Source: Comamonadaceae bacterium (GTDB taxonomy: Bacteria > Pseudomonadota > Gammaproteobacteria > Burkholderiales > Burkholderiaceae_C). Taken from it: a stretch of 49,342 bases of DNA. Location of the stretch: assembly GCA_947372865.1 (NCBI GenBank), contig CANBVJ010000019.1, forward strand, positions 1 to 49,342, read 5' to 3'. Position numbers and translations under genes: made by a program. Positions 27,229-39,853 of the stretch are shown piece after piece (positions within the stretch are counted from its first letter, which is position 1; every line of letters begins with the position of its first letter). The notes under the pieces were generated by a model, which saw only the letters and a program-made list of their open reading frames with translations, was not told where the DNA came from and did not search any database.

Positions 27229-27762
27229 ATGGAAATTTATGACAACTGCGTGGTCGCGCTGACCTGGGTCCTTCAAGACACTTTGGGGGAAGAATTGGAC
27301 GTTCTCGACGAGCCAGTCGAGTTCTTGCTGGGGGGCAAAGATTTGCTACCCGCCATTGAGGCCGCCCTGCAAGGCCACCGCGTGGGCGCCAAGCTGCAAC
27401 TGCAAATTGAGCCCGAAGAGGCCTTTGGCGACTTCAACGACCAGCTGCTGTTTCTGGAGCCGCGCGCCTTGTTTCCGGCTGAACTGCAAGTTGGGCTCAC
27501 GTTGGAAGGTTCGGCACTGCCCGCTGGCTGCAACCCGGCAGCGCCCAAAGACGCGCTGTTTACCGTGACCGACATTTACCCCGAACACGTGGTGCTCGAC
27601 GCCAACCACCCGCTCGCCGGCATTGCTATTCGCATCAGCCTGCGCGTGGAAGGCGTGCGCGAGGCCACCGAAGAAGAGTTGGAGCGCGGCTCCACCGGCA
27701 CCGGCTTTTTCCGCATTGAGGCGCTGCCCGCCTCGGACCGTGGCGACGCGCCACTGCACTAA
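27229..27762 (+). CDS. SlyD-like FKBP peptidyl-prolyl isomerase
   Basis: 177 residues. VVALTWVLQDTLGEELD, PVEFLLGGKDLLPAIEAALQGHRVGAKLQLQIEPEEAFGDF and the IF-domain-containing middle match the SlyD/FkpB branch of FKBPs, which combine isomerase with chaperone action on folding proteins. The His/Cys-rich metal-binding tail of E. coli SlyD is absent, so a nickel-delivery role is unlikely. The start ATG has no Shine-Dalgarno; GACAAT lies about 10 bases upstream and a nearly leaderless transcript is possible. It converges on dut. Confidence 0.86.
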   Translation: MEIYDNCVVALTWVLQDTLGEELDVLDEPVEFLLGGKDLLPAIEAALQGHRVGAKLQLQIEPEEAFGDFNDQLLFLEPRALFPAELQVGLTLEGSALPAGCNPAAPKDALFTVTDIYPEHVVLDANHPLAGIAIRISLRVEGVREATEEELERGSTGTGFFRIEALPASDRGDAPLH

Positions 27763-27812
27763 AACGTCCCGAGCGCCACAAATCAGGGCGCTTGCCAGCA
27801 ACCGGCGATGCT

Positions 27813-28259
27813 TCAGGCCTTGCCGGTCGAGCCGTAGCCGCCCTCGCCGCGCTCTGACGCGGCAAATTCATGGACGACGTTGAACTGCGCTTGCACCACC
27901 GGCACGATCACCAGTTGGGCAATGCGTTCCATGGGCTCGATGGTGAAAGCTACCGTGCTTCGGTTCCAGGCGCTGACCATGAGCTGCCCTTGGTAGTCGC
28001 TGTCAATCAAGCCCACTAAATTGCCCAGCACGATGCCGTGCTTGTGGCCCAGGCCCGAGCGCGGCAAGATCAGGGCGGCAAAGTTGGGATCTTGCAAATA
28101 AATTGCCATGCCCGTGGGCACGAGCTGCCAGGCGTTGGGCTGCAAAGTGAGCGGTGCGTCCAGGCAGGCGCGCAAGTCCAACCCGGCGCTGCCCGGCGTG
28201 GCGTAAGCCGGCATTTGATCCACTAGGCGGGAATCGAGAATTTTGACGTCGAGTTTCAT
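27813..28259 (-). CDS. dut: dUTP diphosphatase
   Basis: 148-residue trimeric enzyme that hydrolyses dUTP to dUMP, keeping uracil out of DNA and feeding dTMP synthesis. All five motifs can be seen: [10 protein letters not shown] (1), [12 protein letters not shown] (2), [15 protein letters not shown] (3), [10 protein letters not shown] (4) and the Gly-rich [11 protein letters not shown] (5) near the C-terminus. It is 18 bases after coaBC on the same strand, the usual coaBC-dut pair. Confidence 0.97.
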   Translation of the reverse strand: MKLDVKILDSRLVDQMPAYATPGSAGLDLRACLDAPLTLQPNAWQLVPTGMAIYLQDPNFAALILPRSGLGHKHGIVLGNLVGLIDSDYQGQLMVSAWNRSTVAFTIEPMERIAQLVIVPVVQAQFNVVHEFAASERGEGGYGSTGKA

Positions 28260-28277
28260 ATAGGTTCACAGAAAAAT

Positions 28278-29498
28278 TCAAAGGGCTGTGCCGGGCAGGC
28301 GCTGGGCGATTTCGCGCACCAAAATGCGCGCAAGGCTCAATTTGCTGGCGCGGGGAATATCGACCGCGCCCTGCGCGTCCACCAGCAGCAAGGCGTTGTC
28401 GTCCTGGCCAAAAGTGGCAGGACCAATATTGCCCACCAGCAAAGGCACGCCCTTGCGCTGGCGCTTGGCGGTGGCATGCGCCAGCAAATCGTGGCTTTCC
28501 GCCGCAAAGCCGACGCAAAACAACGCGCCGCTTTGCGCCCGCTTTGATTGCGCCAGCGTGGCCAGAATGTCCGGGTTTTCCTGCAGGGCCAGATGCGGCA
28601 CCTGGCCGGAGCCGTCTTTTTTGATTTTTTGGTCGGTGCTGGCCACAGGCCGCCAGTCCGCCACTGCCGCCGTGGCAATAAAAATGCTGGCCTGGTCCGC
28701 CTGCGACAGGCAAGCCTGCAACATGTCCTGGGCCGATTGCACGTCCAGGCGGCGCACGCCCTGGGGCGTGGCCAGCGCCACCGGGCCAGCCACGAGCGTG
28801 ACGTCGGCACCGGCCTCATGGGCTGCGCGCGCCAGAGCAAAACCCATCTTGCCGCTGGAGCGGTTGGTAATGCCGCGCACCGGGTCAATCGCCTCAAAGG
28901 TGGGCCCGGCGGTAATCAAGACGCGCTGCCCGGCTAGTAATTTGGGCTGAAAAAACGCGATCACGTCCGCGAGCAACTCCTGCGGCTCGCGCATGCGGCC
29001 GTCGCCGGTTTCGCCACAGGCCTGGTCGCCCGCGCCCACACCCAGCACCGTGGCGCCGTCCGCGCGCAATTGGGCCACATTGCGCACGGTGGCCGGATGC
29101 GCCCACATTTCGCGGTTCATGGCCGGGGCCAGCAGCAGCGGCACCGACTCTAGGGGGCGGGCCAGGCACATCAGGCTGAGCAAATCGTCAGCGCGCCCGT
29201 GCAGCAGTTTGGCCATGAAATCTGCGCTGCAGGGCGCTATCAGAATGGCGTCGGCCGCGCGGCTGAGGTTGATGTGGGCCATATTGTTGGCCTCGCGCGC
29301 ATCCCACTGCGAGGTGTAGACGCTGCGCTGGCTCAGGGCCTGCAGGGTGACCGGGGTGATGAACTGGGCTGCGGCCTCGGTCATCACCACCTGCACGGTG
29401 GCGCCTTCCTTGATGAGCGCGCGGCAGAGTTCGGCGGCCTTGTAGCACGCAATGCCGCCGCTGAGTCCCAAAACAATGTGTTTACCGCTTAATTCCAT
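28278..29498 (-). CDS. coaBC: Phosphopantothenoylcysteine decarboxylase / phosphopantothenate-cysteine ligase (CoaBC)
   Basis: 406-residue bifunctional enzyme of coenzyme A synthesis. The N-terminal flavin CoaC domain shows GLSGGIACYKAAEL, the active His in NMAHINLS, and PAMNREMW. The CoaB half starts near residue 190 with ITAGPTFEAIDPVRGITNRSSGKMGFALA, followed by AAVADWRP and the Lys-containing KIKKDG loop for CTP-dependent ligation. It is divergent from pyrG, with 117 bases between, and leads the coaBC-dut operon. Confidence 0.98.
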   Translation of the reverse strand: MELSGKHIVLGLSGGIACYKAAELCRALIKEGATVQVVMTEAAAQFITPVTLQALSQRSVYTSQWDAREANNMAHINLSRAADAILIAPCSADFMAKLLHGRADDLLSLMCLARPLESVPLLLAPAMNREMWAHPATVRNVAQLRADGATVLGVGAGDQACGETGDGRMREPQELLADVIAFFQPKLLAGQRVLITAGPTFEAIDPVRGITNRSSGKMGFALARAAHEAGADVTLVAGPVALATPQGVRRLDVQSAQDMLQACLSQADQASIFIATAAVADWRPVASTDQKIKKDGSGQVPHLALQENPDILATLAQSKRAQSGALFCVGFAAESHDLLAHATAKRQRKGVPLLVGNIGPATFGQDDNALLLVDAQGAVDIPRASKLSLARILVREIAQRLPGTAL

Positions 29499-29558
29499 CC
29501 GCCAGGCCCTGCTTTAAATACTGCTGCGGGGCCGAAATGGACCCAAAGCGCAATGTAG

Positions 29559-32134
<2,576 letters not shown>

Positions 32135-32197
32135 ATGACGTACAACGCAGCGCCGCTCCGTAATGCATTGGACGCGTGGGCTGCCAGCGATTTTTGA

Positions 32198-33505
<1,308 letters not shown>

Positions 33506-33513
33506 AGACTGCG

Positions 33514-33789
33514 ATGGGTCGCCGCCTTGTTCCTGCTGCGCTCTTGGTCCTGCTGCTGGTGCTGCAGGGCCAGCTTTGGTTTGGGCGCGGCAGCGTGCCC
33601 AACGTGGCCAAGCTGAACCAGGAACTGGCGGCACAAAAGCGCAGCAACGCCCAGGCCGAACAAGCCAACGCCCGCATGGAAGCGGAAATCCGCGACCTGC
33701 GGGAAGGGCTTGAAATGGTGGAAGAAAAGGCCCGTTCCGAGTTGGGCATGGTCAAGCCCAATGAAATTTTTGTCCAGGTTGCCAAGTAA
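33514..33789 (+). CDS. ftsB: Cell division protein FtsB
   Basis: 91-residue bitopic division protein that joins FtsL and FtsQ at the septum. A short cytoplasmic start, one membrane helix (about 6-22, VPAALLVLLLVLQGQLW), then a coiled coil (about 30-65, LNQELAAQKRSNAQAEQANA) and EMVEEKARSELGMVKPNEIFVQV at the end, which is the FtsB signature. It sits directly after eno, as in E. coli (eno-ygbF regions vary; the eno-ftsB link is general in betaproteobacteria). Confidence 0.95.
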   Translation: MGRRLVPAALLVLLLVLQGQLWFGRGSVPNVAKLNQELAAQKRSNAQAEQANARMEAEIRDLREGLEMVEEKARSELGMVKPNEIFVQVAK

Positions 33790-33828
33790 ACGTGGGCGTC
33801 AAGGCGCTCAGTGTTGCAGCGCGTCCGC

Positions 33829-34485
33829 ATGAAAATTGCGCTGCTGGGCGCCGAATGCACCGGAAAAACTGCGCTGGCGCAGTCATTGGCAGCTGCCCTG
33901 CAAGCGCGTGGCCAAAGCGCCTATTGCGTCCCTGAAATACTGCGTGAATGGTGCGATCAAAACGGCCGCACGCCCCAAGCCCATGAACAAATCGCCATTG
34001 CGCACGCCCAAGCCCAGCGCGTGCTGCACGCGAGCGCCTGCGAGGTGCTGCTGGCGGACACCACGCCGCTAATGACGGCCGTCTATAGCGACATCGTGTT
34101 CGGTGACCTTTCGCTGTACCCATTTGCCTTGGCCCACCACGCCGTCTATGACCTGACGCTGCTGACCGGGTTGGACCTGCCCTGGGTAGCCGACGGCATT
34201 CAGCGGGATGGCACTGCCATGCAGCGCCGGGTGGACGCCCGCTTGCGCGAGGTCTTGCAGGCCCACGGCCTGCGTTACAGCGTGGTCTACGGCCAAGGGG
34301 CGCAGCGCAGCGCCTGCGCCCTGGCGGCACTCGACCAATGCGTACAGCAGGCCGCCAATGGCCCTGCCCGCCCCGACACGGACCAGGCGCGCTGGCAATG
34401 GGTTTGCGACAAATGCTCGGACGCGCAGTGCGAGCACCAGCTTTTTAGCCGCCTGCTGGCCAGCGCGCCGCCACCCGCGCCCTGA
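33829..34485 (+). CDS. P-loop ATPase/kinase, NadR-kinase-like (AAA_28 type)
   Basis: 218 residues. Walker A GAECTGKT (7-14) near the start and a helical lid region, LREWCDQNGRTPQAHEQIAIAHAQAQ, then LLADTTPLMTAVYSDIVFG where the Walker B/substrate aspartate is expected. This order is seen in the nicotinamide riboside kinase part of NadR and related ATPases; a nucleoside or vitamin kinase role is possible but unproven. The end has WVCDKCSDAQCEHQLF, a Cys/His cluster that may bind a metal. ATG 33829 is chosen because the P-loop is then at the usual place; a GTG at 33811 is in frame. It lies between ftsB and the convergent hslO. Confidence 0.8.
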   Translation: MKIALLGAECTGKTALAQSLAAALQARGQSAYCVPEILREWCDQNGRTPQAHEQIAIAHAQAQRVLHASACEVLLADTTPLMTAVYSDIVFGDLSLYPFALAHHAVYDLTLLTGLDLPWVADGIQRDGTAMQRRVDARLREVLQAHGLRYSVVYGQGAQRSACALAALDQCVQQAANGPARPDTDQARWQWVCDKCSDAQCEHQLFSRLLASAPPPAP

Positions 34486-34516
34486 CCCGTAGGGCGTGGT
34501 ACCGACCGCAGCGTCA

Positions 34517-35506
34517 TTAATGCGGCGTATCGCCGCCTTCGATTTGCTGGGTGGGCGGTACAAACAGACGCGCGGTGTCCACCGGGTCAAAGTGGTATTG
34601 CACGCCGCAAAACTCGCAAGCCACCTCGATATTGGGGCGCTCTTGCAAAATGCTGTAAGCCTCGTCAGCGCCCAGGCCCACAATCATGCGGGCCACGCGT
34701 TCGCGGCTGCAACTGCAGGCAAAGCGCGGTGCCACCTCGCCCACCAGGGGCTCAAAGCGGGTGAGCGTTTCTTCCCAAAACAGGCGGCGCAGCACGGTTT
34801 CCACGTCCAAGGAAAGCAGCTCTTCGCGCTTGAGGCTGCTGGCCAAAATGGAGATGCGGTTGTAGTGCTCATTTAGGCCAATCTGATCTTCGTTGTCCTT
34901 GCTCACCAGGCTACCCGACAAATTGCCTTCGCCTTGCACCGGCAGGCGCTGGATCAGCAGGCCGGCGGCCACCTGTTCGTCTGCGGCCAGCACCAGGGTG
35001 GTGTCGAGCTGCTCGCTTTGCAGCATGTAGTGCTCCAGCACCGCGTTGAGCTTGTCGATGGGCTTGCCATGGTCGTCAAACAGCGGCACCACGCCCTGGT
35101 AGGGCTGCTGGCCGGGAAACTTGGTCTGCGGGTCCAGCGTAATGGCGCAGCGGCCCTGGTTGTTCACATTGACCATCTGGCTCAGGGTAGCGCCCTCTGG
35201 CACCGGCTGCAACACGGTGGCAGTGGCGCGCACTTCCAGGCTGGATTGCACCTCCACCACGGCGAGCTTGACCGGGCCATCGCCCATGATTTGCAGCACC
35301 AGCGCGCCGTCAAACTTGATGCTGGACTGCATCAACACACCGGCCGCCACCATCTCGCCCAGCATCTCGCGCACCGGGGCGGCGTAGGCGCCGTGCTCGC
35401 TGTTAGACGCACGCCGGCGCAAGATCTCGGTCCAGGTGTCGGTGAGCCGCACCACGATGCCGCGCACCGGCAGACCGTCAAAAATAAACTTGTGCAATTC
35501 AGACAC
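34517..35506 (-). CDS. hslO: Redox-regulated chaperone Hsp33
   Basis: 329-residue holdase switched on by oxidation. The redox switch is complete near the C-terminus: CSC in RFACSCSRERV and CEFC in VACEFCGVQYHF, four Cys that hold zinc when reduced. The start codon is GTG 35506 with GGAG (35513-35516) six bases before it. It is 83 bases downstream of the gamma carbonic anhydrase gene on the same strand. The gap holds a run of C9T7 (read on this strand). Confidence 0.96.
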   Translation of the reverse strand: MSELHKFIFDGLPVRGIVVRLTDTWTEILRRRASNSEHGAYAAPVREMLGEMVAAGVLMQSSIKFDGALVLQIMGDGPVKLAVVEVQSSLEVRATATVLQPVPEGATLSQMVNVNNQGRCAITLDPQTKFPGQQPYQGVVPLFDDHGKPIDKLNAVLEHYMLQSEQLDTTLVLAADEQVAAGLLIQRLPVQGEGNLSGSLVSKDNEDQIGLNEHYNRISILASSLKREELLSLDVETVLRRLFWEETLTRFEPLVGEVAPRFACSCSRERVARMIVGLGADEAYSILQERPNIEVACEFCGVQYHFDPVDTARLFVPPTQQIEGGDTPH

Positions 35507-35561
35507 GCACTACTCCGAAAAAGCCGGGCGCAATGCCTGGCGGTGGTGGTCGCACAGGACC

Positions 35562-35577
35562 AAAAAAAGGGGGGGGG
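35562..35577. repeat. A7G9 homopolymer tract upstream of hslO
   Basis: Seven A (35562-35568) followed by nine G (35569-35577) on the + strand. It lies 12 bases after the gamma carbonic anhydrase stop and 56 bases before the hslO GTG. It is the longest G run I noticed in the window. Confidence 0.9.
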
Positions 35578-35589
35578 ACGGCGTTCAGC

Positions 35590-36114
35590 TCAGGCGATCT
35601 GGTGCAAATCCGACTTGAAGCGCTGCGCATTGTCGATGTAGTGCTTGGCGCTCAGGCGCAAAAACTCCATTTGCTCAGGCGTCAGACCGCGCACCACCTT
35701 GGCGGGGCTGCCGACAATCATGGAGCCGTCCGGGAATTCTTTGCCTTCGGTGACGAGCGAACCCGCGCCCACCAGGCAGTTTTTGCCGATTTTTGCACCA
35801 TTCAGGATGATGGCGCCGATGCCGATCAGCGACTCATCACCAATGGTGCAGCCATGCAGCATCACCTTGTGGCCTACGGTGACGTGTTTGCCCACACGCA
35901 GGGGCTGTCCGACATCGGCGTGCAGCACGCTGCCGTCCTGGATGTTGCTGCCTTCGCCAATCGTGATGCTCTCGGTGTCACCCCGGATGACCACACCAAA
36001 CCAGATGCTGGTGTGCGCCGCCAGATCGACCCGGCCCATGACTTGGGCGCTGTCGGCCACCCAAGCCGATTCGGCGAGGGTGGGGGAAATCTGTTCTAAC
36101 TCGTAAATTGCCAT
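35590..36114 (-). CDS. Gamma-carbonic anhydrase family protein (YrdA-like)
   Basis: 174-residue left-handed beta-helix protein of hexapeptide repeats, expected to form trimers with zinc between chains. Candidate ligands: His in SVLHADVG and two His in [11 protein letters not shown]. Many relatives show little or no carbonic anhydrase activity, so the reaction is not assured. ATG 36114 has GAGG eight bases upstream (minus strand); the frame continues upstream to 36423 without family features. It precedes hslO and is divergent from the DUF455 gene with only 46 bases between. Confidence 0.9.
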   Translation of the reverse strand: MAIYELEQISPTLAESAWVADSAQVMGRVDLAAHTSIWFGVVIRGDTESITIGEGSNIQDGSVLHADVGQPLRVGKHVTVGHKVMLHGCTIGDESLIGIGAIILNGAKIGKNCLVGAGSLVTEGKEFPDGSMIVGSPAKVVRGLTPEQMEFLRLSAKHYIDNAQRFKSDLHQIA

Positions 36115-36160
36115 GGAATGACCTCGTGAAACGCGTTGTGGGTTACCTAGAATTGTAGGG

Positions 36161-36952
36161 ATGGAACTTAGACACCGCGCGCTAGACGCTTTTTGCCTGG
36201 CGCAGCCCCACGACAAGGTCGCTGCCGTACAGGAATTGTGGCTGGCGTCCCCTGGCCTGGCATGCGACGGCAGCAGTAACTTTGACGCATTCATGGCACC
36301 CGGGCGTCCGGCCCAGCCGCTGCTCGTGGAACCCGCTTTGGTGCCCCGCCGCTCGCCGTTTACGCCTGCAGGCCACGCGGCGCTCATGCATTCAATAGCG
36401 CACATCGAGTTCAACGCCATCAACCTGGCGCTGGATGCCGTGTGGCGTTTTGCCGGTATGCCCGAGAGCTATTACCGCGACTGGCTGCGCGTGGCCGCTG
36501 AAGAGGCCAAGCACTTTGCACTCTTGCAGGCGCATTTGCAGAGCCTAGGCCACGCCTATGGCGACTTCACGGCGCACGACGGCCTGTGGACCATGTGCGA
36601 GGCCACGCAGGACGACGTGCTGGCCCGCATGGCCCTGGTGCCGCGCACCCTGGAAGCCCGAGGCTTGGACGCCACGCCGCTGATCCAGGCCAAGCTGCGC
36701 AAAGTAGCCACGCCCGCAGCACTGGCTGCGGTGGCCATTTTGGACACCATCCTGGCCGAAGAAGTGGGCCACGTGGCCATCGGCAACCACTGGTTTCAGT
36801 GGCTGTGCCATCGCGACGGCGTGGACGGCGCAGCCTTTTATCCCGAGGCGGCCCGGCGCTACCGCGCCCCCAGCCTGAAGCCGCCCTTTAACCTGGTGGC
36901 GCGCCGGGCGGCCGGCTTTACGGCTGCAGAGATCGCAGCGCTGCCGCAGTAA
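36161..36952 (+). CDS. DUF455 ferritin-like protein
   Basis: 263 residues. The pattern [29 protein letters not shown] and [14 protein letters not shown] gives repeated Glu and ExxH motifs across a helical bundle, as in di-iron ferritin-like proteins (family DUF455). A di-iron oxidase or a tRNA-modifying activity similar to MiaE has been considered for such folds; function is unknown. Start ATG 36161 lies just after the divergent gamma carbonic anhydrase promoter region. It converges closely with the SulP gene. Confidence 0.88.
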   Translation: MELRHRALDAFCLAQPHDKVAAVQELWLASPGLACDGSSNFDAFMAPGRPAQPLLVEPALVPRRSPFTPAGHAALMHSIAHIEFNAINLALDAVWRFAGMPESYYRDWLRVAAEEAKHFALLQAHLQSLGHAYGDFTAHDGLWTMCEATQDDVLARMALVPRTLEARGLDATPLIQAKLRKVATPAALAAVAILDTILAEEVGHVAIGNHWFQWLCHRDGVDGAAFYPEAARRYRAPSLKPPFNLVARRAAGFTAAEIAALPQ

Positions 36953-36970
36953 AGCGTACTTTTTGCGCGC

Positions 36971-38605
36971 TCAGGGGACGGGTCGTGGTGCCTGCGCGGC
37001 GGCTAAGGCCTGCGCCATATCGGCCAACAGGTCGGGTTTGGGGAGCGCGGCCAACAGGCCCGTGCGCTGCAAGATGTCCAGCGGCTGGTGCGACACACCC
37101 GCCAGCAGCAACCTCACTTGCCGAGCCTGACAGGCCTTGGCCAAACTCTGCAAGGCGTCCGCGCCAGTGGAGTCCATGTAAATAACGTTTTTCAGGTCTA
37201 GCACCAGGGCCGATTGGGGTAGGTGCGACTCCAAATCTTCCAATAGCTGTACCGCCCCAAAAAACAGGGCGCCATGCAGGCGATAGGCGTGCACGCTGGG
37301 CGTGGCCAGCACGCACTCGCTGCGCGTAAGGCTGGAAATCCGGTAAATAAAGGTAAGGCAGGCACCCAGCAGCCCCACCTCTACAGCCACGGTCAAATCC
37401 ACCAACACGGTCAAGAAAAACACCGCCAGCAAGGTGCTGCGGTAGGGCAGACGAAACTGCTGCAAGGCCGCAAAGGCCCGCCAGTCGCCCATATTCCAGG
37501 CCACGAACATCAAAATCGCCGACAAGGCGGGCAGCGGAATGTGAAAGGCCAGGGGCGCGGCCACCAAAATCACCACCGACAGCGTCAGCGCATGCACCAT
37601 GCCCGCCACCGGACTGGTGGCGCCGCTTTTCACATTGGTCACGGTGCGGGCAATGGTGCCGGTAGCTGGCATGCCGCCAAAAAACGGGGTCACCAGATTG
37701 GCAATGCCCTGGGCCATGAGTTCCTGGTTAGGGTCATGGCGATCGCCAATCATGCCGTCGGCCACGCGGGCGCACAGCAGGGACTCAATCGCACCCAGCA
37801 GGGCCAGGGTAGTGGCGGGCATCAGCAGCAGGCGCGCAGTGGCCCACTCAAACTCGGGCCATACCAAGGCAGGCAAAGCTGACGGAATACCGCCAAAACG
37901 CGTGCCAATCGTCTGCACCGGCAGCGCAAGAAGAGCGGTCAGCAGCGTCGCCACCACCAACACCACCACTGCGCCCGGGATGCTGCTGAGTTTGCCCGTC
38001 GGCCAGCCGCTCGCTCGCAAAAGGCGCGGCAACGCAAACTGCCAAAGCACCAGCAAAAGCAACGACCCGGCGGCCAACCCGAGCGCCCAGGGATTGAACG
38101 CATTCGCCTGGGCCGCAATCGTCCGCACGATGCCGACAAAATCGGCCGGCATGTGGGGCACGGACAGGCCCAGAAAGTCTTTGATCTGCGACAGCGCAAT
38201 CAAGACCGCAATGCCGTTGCTAAAGCCAATGACCACCGACACCGGAATAAAGCGCACCAGCGTGCCCAGGCGCAGCATTCCCATGGCCAAGAGCATCACG
38301 CCCGACATGGCGGTGGCGATCACCAGATTGGCCACGCCATACTGTTGGACGATGCCGTAGACGATCACGATAAAGGCGCCGGCCGGGCCGCCCACCTGCA
38401 CCCGGCTGCCGCCGAGCAAGGAAATCAGAAAACCGGCAATGATGGCGGTAAACAGCCCGGTCTCGGGCTTGAGCCCAGAAGCGATGGCAAAGGCCATCGA
38501 CAGTGGCAGCGCAACTACACCCACCGTCAAACCCGCACCGATATCCTGAACCAGGCGCTGACGGCTATAGCCCTGCAGCGCGATGCAAAGTTTGGGCTGA
38601 AACAC
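36971..38605 (-). CDS. SulP-family inorganic anion transporter with STAS domain
   Basis: 544-residue inner-membrane carrier. GLTVGVVALPLSMAFAIASGLKPETGLFTAIIAGFLISLLGGS is the SulP N-terminal signature region, followed by about ten more hydrophobic helices. The C-terminal STAS domain (about 435-540) shows LVLDLKNVIYMDSTGADAL with the DSTG loop. Substrates of this family include sulfate, bicarbonate and dicarboxylates; none can be chosen here. It is divergent from the acyltransferase gene with a 153-base AT-rich gap. Confidence 0.94.
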   Translation of the reverse strand: MFQPKLCIALQGYSRQRLVQDIGAGLTVGVVALPLSMAFAIASGLKPETGLFTAIIAGFLISLLGGSRVQVGGPAGAFIVIVYGIVQQYGVANLVIATAMSGVMLLAMGMLRLGTLVRFIPVSVVIGFSNGIAVLIALSQIKDFLGLSVPHMPADFVGIVRTIAAQANAFNPWALGLAAGSLLLLVLWQFALPRLLRASGWPTGKLSSIPGAVVVLVVATLLTALLALPVQTIGTRFGGIPSALPALVWPEFEWATARLLLMPATTLALLGAIESLLCARVADGMIGDRHDPNQELMAQGIANLVTPFFGGMPATGTIARTVTNVKSGATSPVAGMVHALTLSVVILVAAPLAFHIPLPALSAILMFVAWNMGDWRAFAALQQFRLPYRSTLLAVFFLTVLVDLTVAVEVGLLGACLTFIYRISSLTRSECVLATPSVHAYRLHGALFFGAVQLLEDLESHLPQSALVLDLKNVIYMDSTGADALQSLAKACQARQVRLLLAGVSHQPLDILQRTGLLAALPKPDLLADMAQALAAAQAPRPVP

Positions 38606-38704
38606 CGTGCCTTTCGCCTAAGGCGCTCCGGCATCGGTCGGGGCAAAAGCCAGAAAAGCGTGTGTATTCGACAAGAAAAATGCTTTCCAAATGTATTAGT
38701 CTCT

Positions 38705-38727
38705 GCAATAATGCAATTGTTTATTGC
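38705..38727. promoter_or_regulatory. AT-rich inverted repeat before the acyltransferase gene
   Basis: GCAATAA (38705-38711) and TTATTGC (38721-38727) with nine bases between, centred on CAATTG. It sits 32 bases before the acyltransferase ATG in the AT-rich shared promoter gap with SulP and could be an operator. Confidence 0.35.
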
Positions 38728-38758
38728 CCGAACTTCTGTTCGTACAGGGAGACACATT

Positions 38759-39850
38759 ATGACAAGAAGCACCAAAAACACCTTGGCGGAATACACCCCG
38801 CCCCCCGCAAAAACCATGGGCCGCTTGCTAGCCGCCCACCGCCTGTGGCACCGCCCTTGGGTGACCGGCCTAGAAAACATCGACCCCCAACGCCCCACCC
38901 TGTTTGTCGGTAACCACACCATCTACGGCATGCTCGATGTGCCGCTGCTGGGCTACGAAATCTACCAGCGCAAGGGCGTCTACATTCGCGGCCTGGCCGA
39001 CCGCATGCATTTCAAGATCCCCGGCTGGCGCAATATTTTCAAGTGGATCGGCAGCGTCGTGGGCACGCGCGAGAACTGCAGCGCCCTCATGGAGAGCGGC
39101 GCCCACATCATGGTGTTTCCCGGCGGCTCGCGCGAGGTGGCCAAGCGCAAGGGCGAGGCCTACCAGCTCATCTGGAAAGACCGCACCGGCTTTGCCCGCA
39201 TGGCGGTGGAGCACGGCTACCGCATCATTCCCTTTGCAGCCGTGGGCGCAGAAGAGTGCTACGACATCTTGCTCGACTCCAACGACATCATGGGCTCGGG
39301 CCCGGTCAAGTGGTTCAAGACCACTCCCATCGGCGCCAAGCTGATCGGTGACGGTGAGCAGATGTTCCCGCTGGCCCGTGGCTTGGGGCTGTCCATGATT
39401 CCGCGCCCAGAGCGCTTTTATTACTCCTTTGGCGAACCCATTGAAACGGCGCAGCACAAGGGCGAATCGGACGACCCGGAGGTGCTTGCCGAAGTGCGCG
39501 ACACGGTCAAGGCGTCGATTGAGACGCAATTGGCCGCTCTGCGCAAAGTGCAAGCCAAAGACCCGCAGCGCGGACTCCTAGCCAGTTTGGTCGGCGGCGT
39601 GCAATCTCTGCTCGCCGCTGCGTCCACTATGCCTGCCATGGCCGCCAGGCGTGAAACTGCCGCGACAAGCGCAAGCCCGGCCCGCGCGCCCGCCAAGCCA
39701 ACGCGCGCCCGAAAAGCAGCCACTGCACGCAAAACTTCAGTCAAGACCACCGCCAAGACTCCCAGCAAAACCACAGCCAAAACGGCTCGCGCCCGCAAAT
39801 CTGCAAGCCCCATCACATCGCCCGCCACCCCAACTGCCATGACGGCCTGA
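38759..39850 (+). CDS. Lysophospholipid/diacylglycerol-type acyltransferase with a basic C-terminal tail
   Basis: 363 residues. The LPLAT core shows VGNHTIYGMLDVPLLG (His53) and VFPGGSREVAKRKGEAY (about 119-134), the pattern of the DAGAT-like/plant phytyl-ester-synthase-like acyltransferases, which move acyl groups onto glycerolipids or alcohols. From about residue 297 a low-complexity tail of Lys, Arg, Ala, Pro, Ser and Thr (APAKPTRARKA, KTTAKTPSKTTAKTARARK) runs to the end and is absent from typical members. ATG 38759 has AGGGAG at 38746-38751. The upstream frame to 38153 lies in SulP and is rejected. DUF2505 follows after three bases. Confidence 0.88.
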   Translation: MTRSTKNTLAEYTPPPAKTMGRLLAAHRLWHRPWVTGLENIDPQRPTLFVGNHTIYGMLDVPLLGYEIYQRKGVYIRGLADRMHFKIPGWRNIFKWIGSVVGTRENCSALMESGAHIMVFPGGSREVAKRKGEAYQLIWKDRTGFARMAVEHGYRIIPFAAVGAEECYDILLDSNDIMGSGPVKWFKTTPIGAKLIGDGEQMFPLARGLGLSMIPRPERFYYSFGEPIETAQHKGESDDPEVLAEVRDTVKASIETQLAALRKVQAKDPQRGLLASLVGGVQSLLAAASTMPAMAARRETAATSASPARAPAKPTRARKAATARKTSVKTTAKTPSKTTAKTARARKSASPITSPATPTAMTA

Positions 39851-39853
39851 ACC

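Noticed and set aside
27772..27792. Terminator between slyD-like gene and dut (AGCGCC/GGCGCT)
   Set aside because: Six-base stem with a nine-base loop and no T run; not strong enough to list.
36115..36423. N-terminal extension of the gamma carbonic anhydrase frame
   Set aside because: It overlaps the divergent DUF455 gene, while ATG 36114 has a Shine-Dalgarno and gives the family length.
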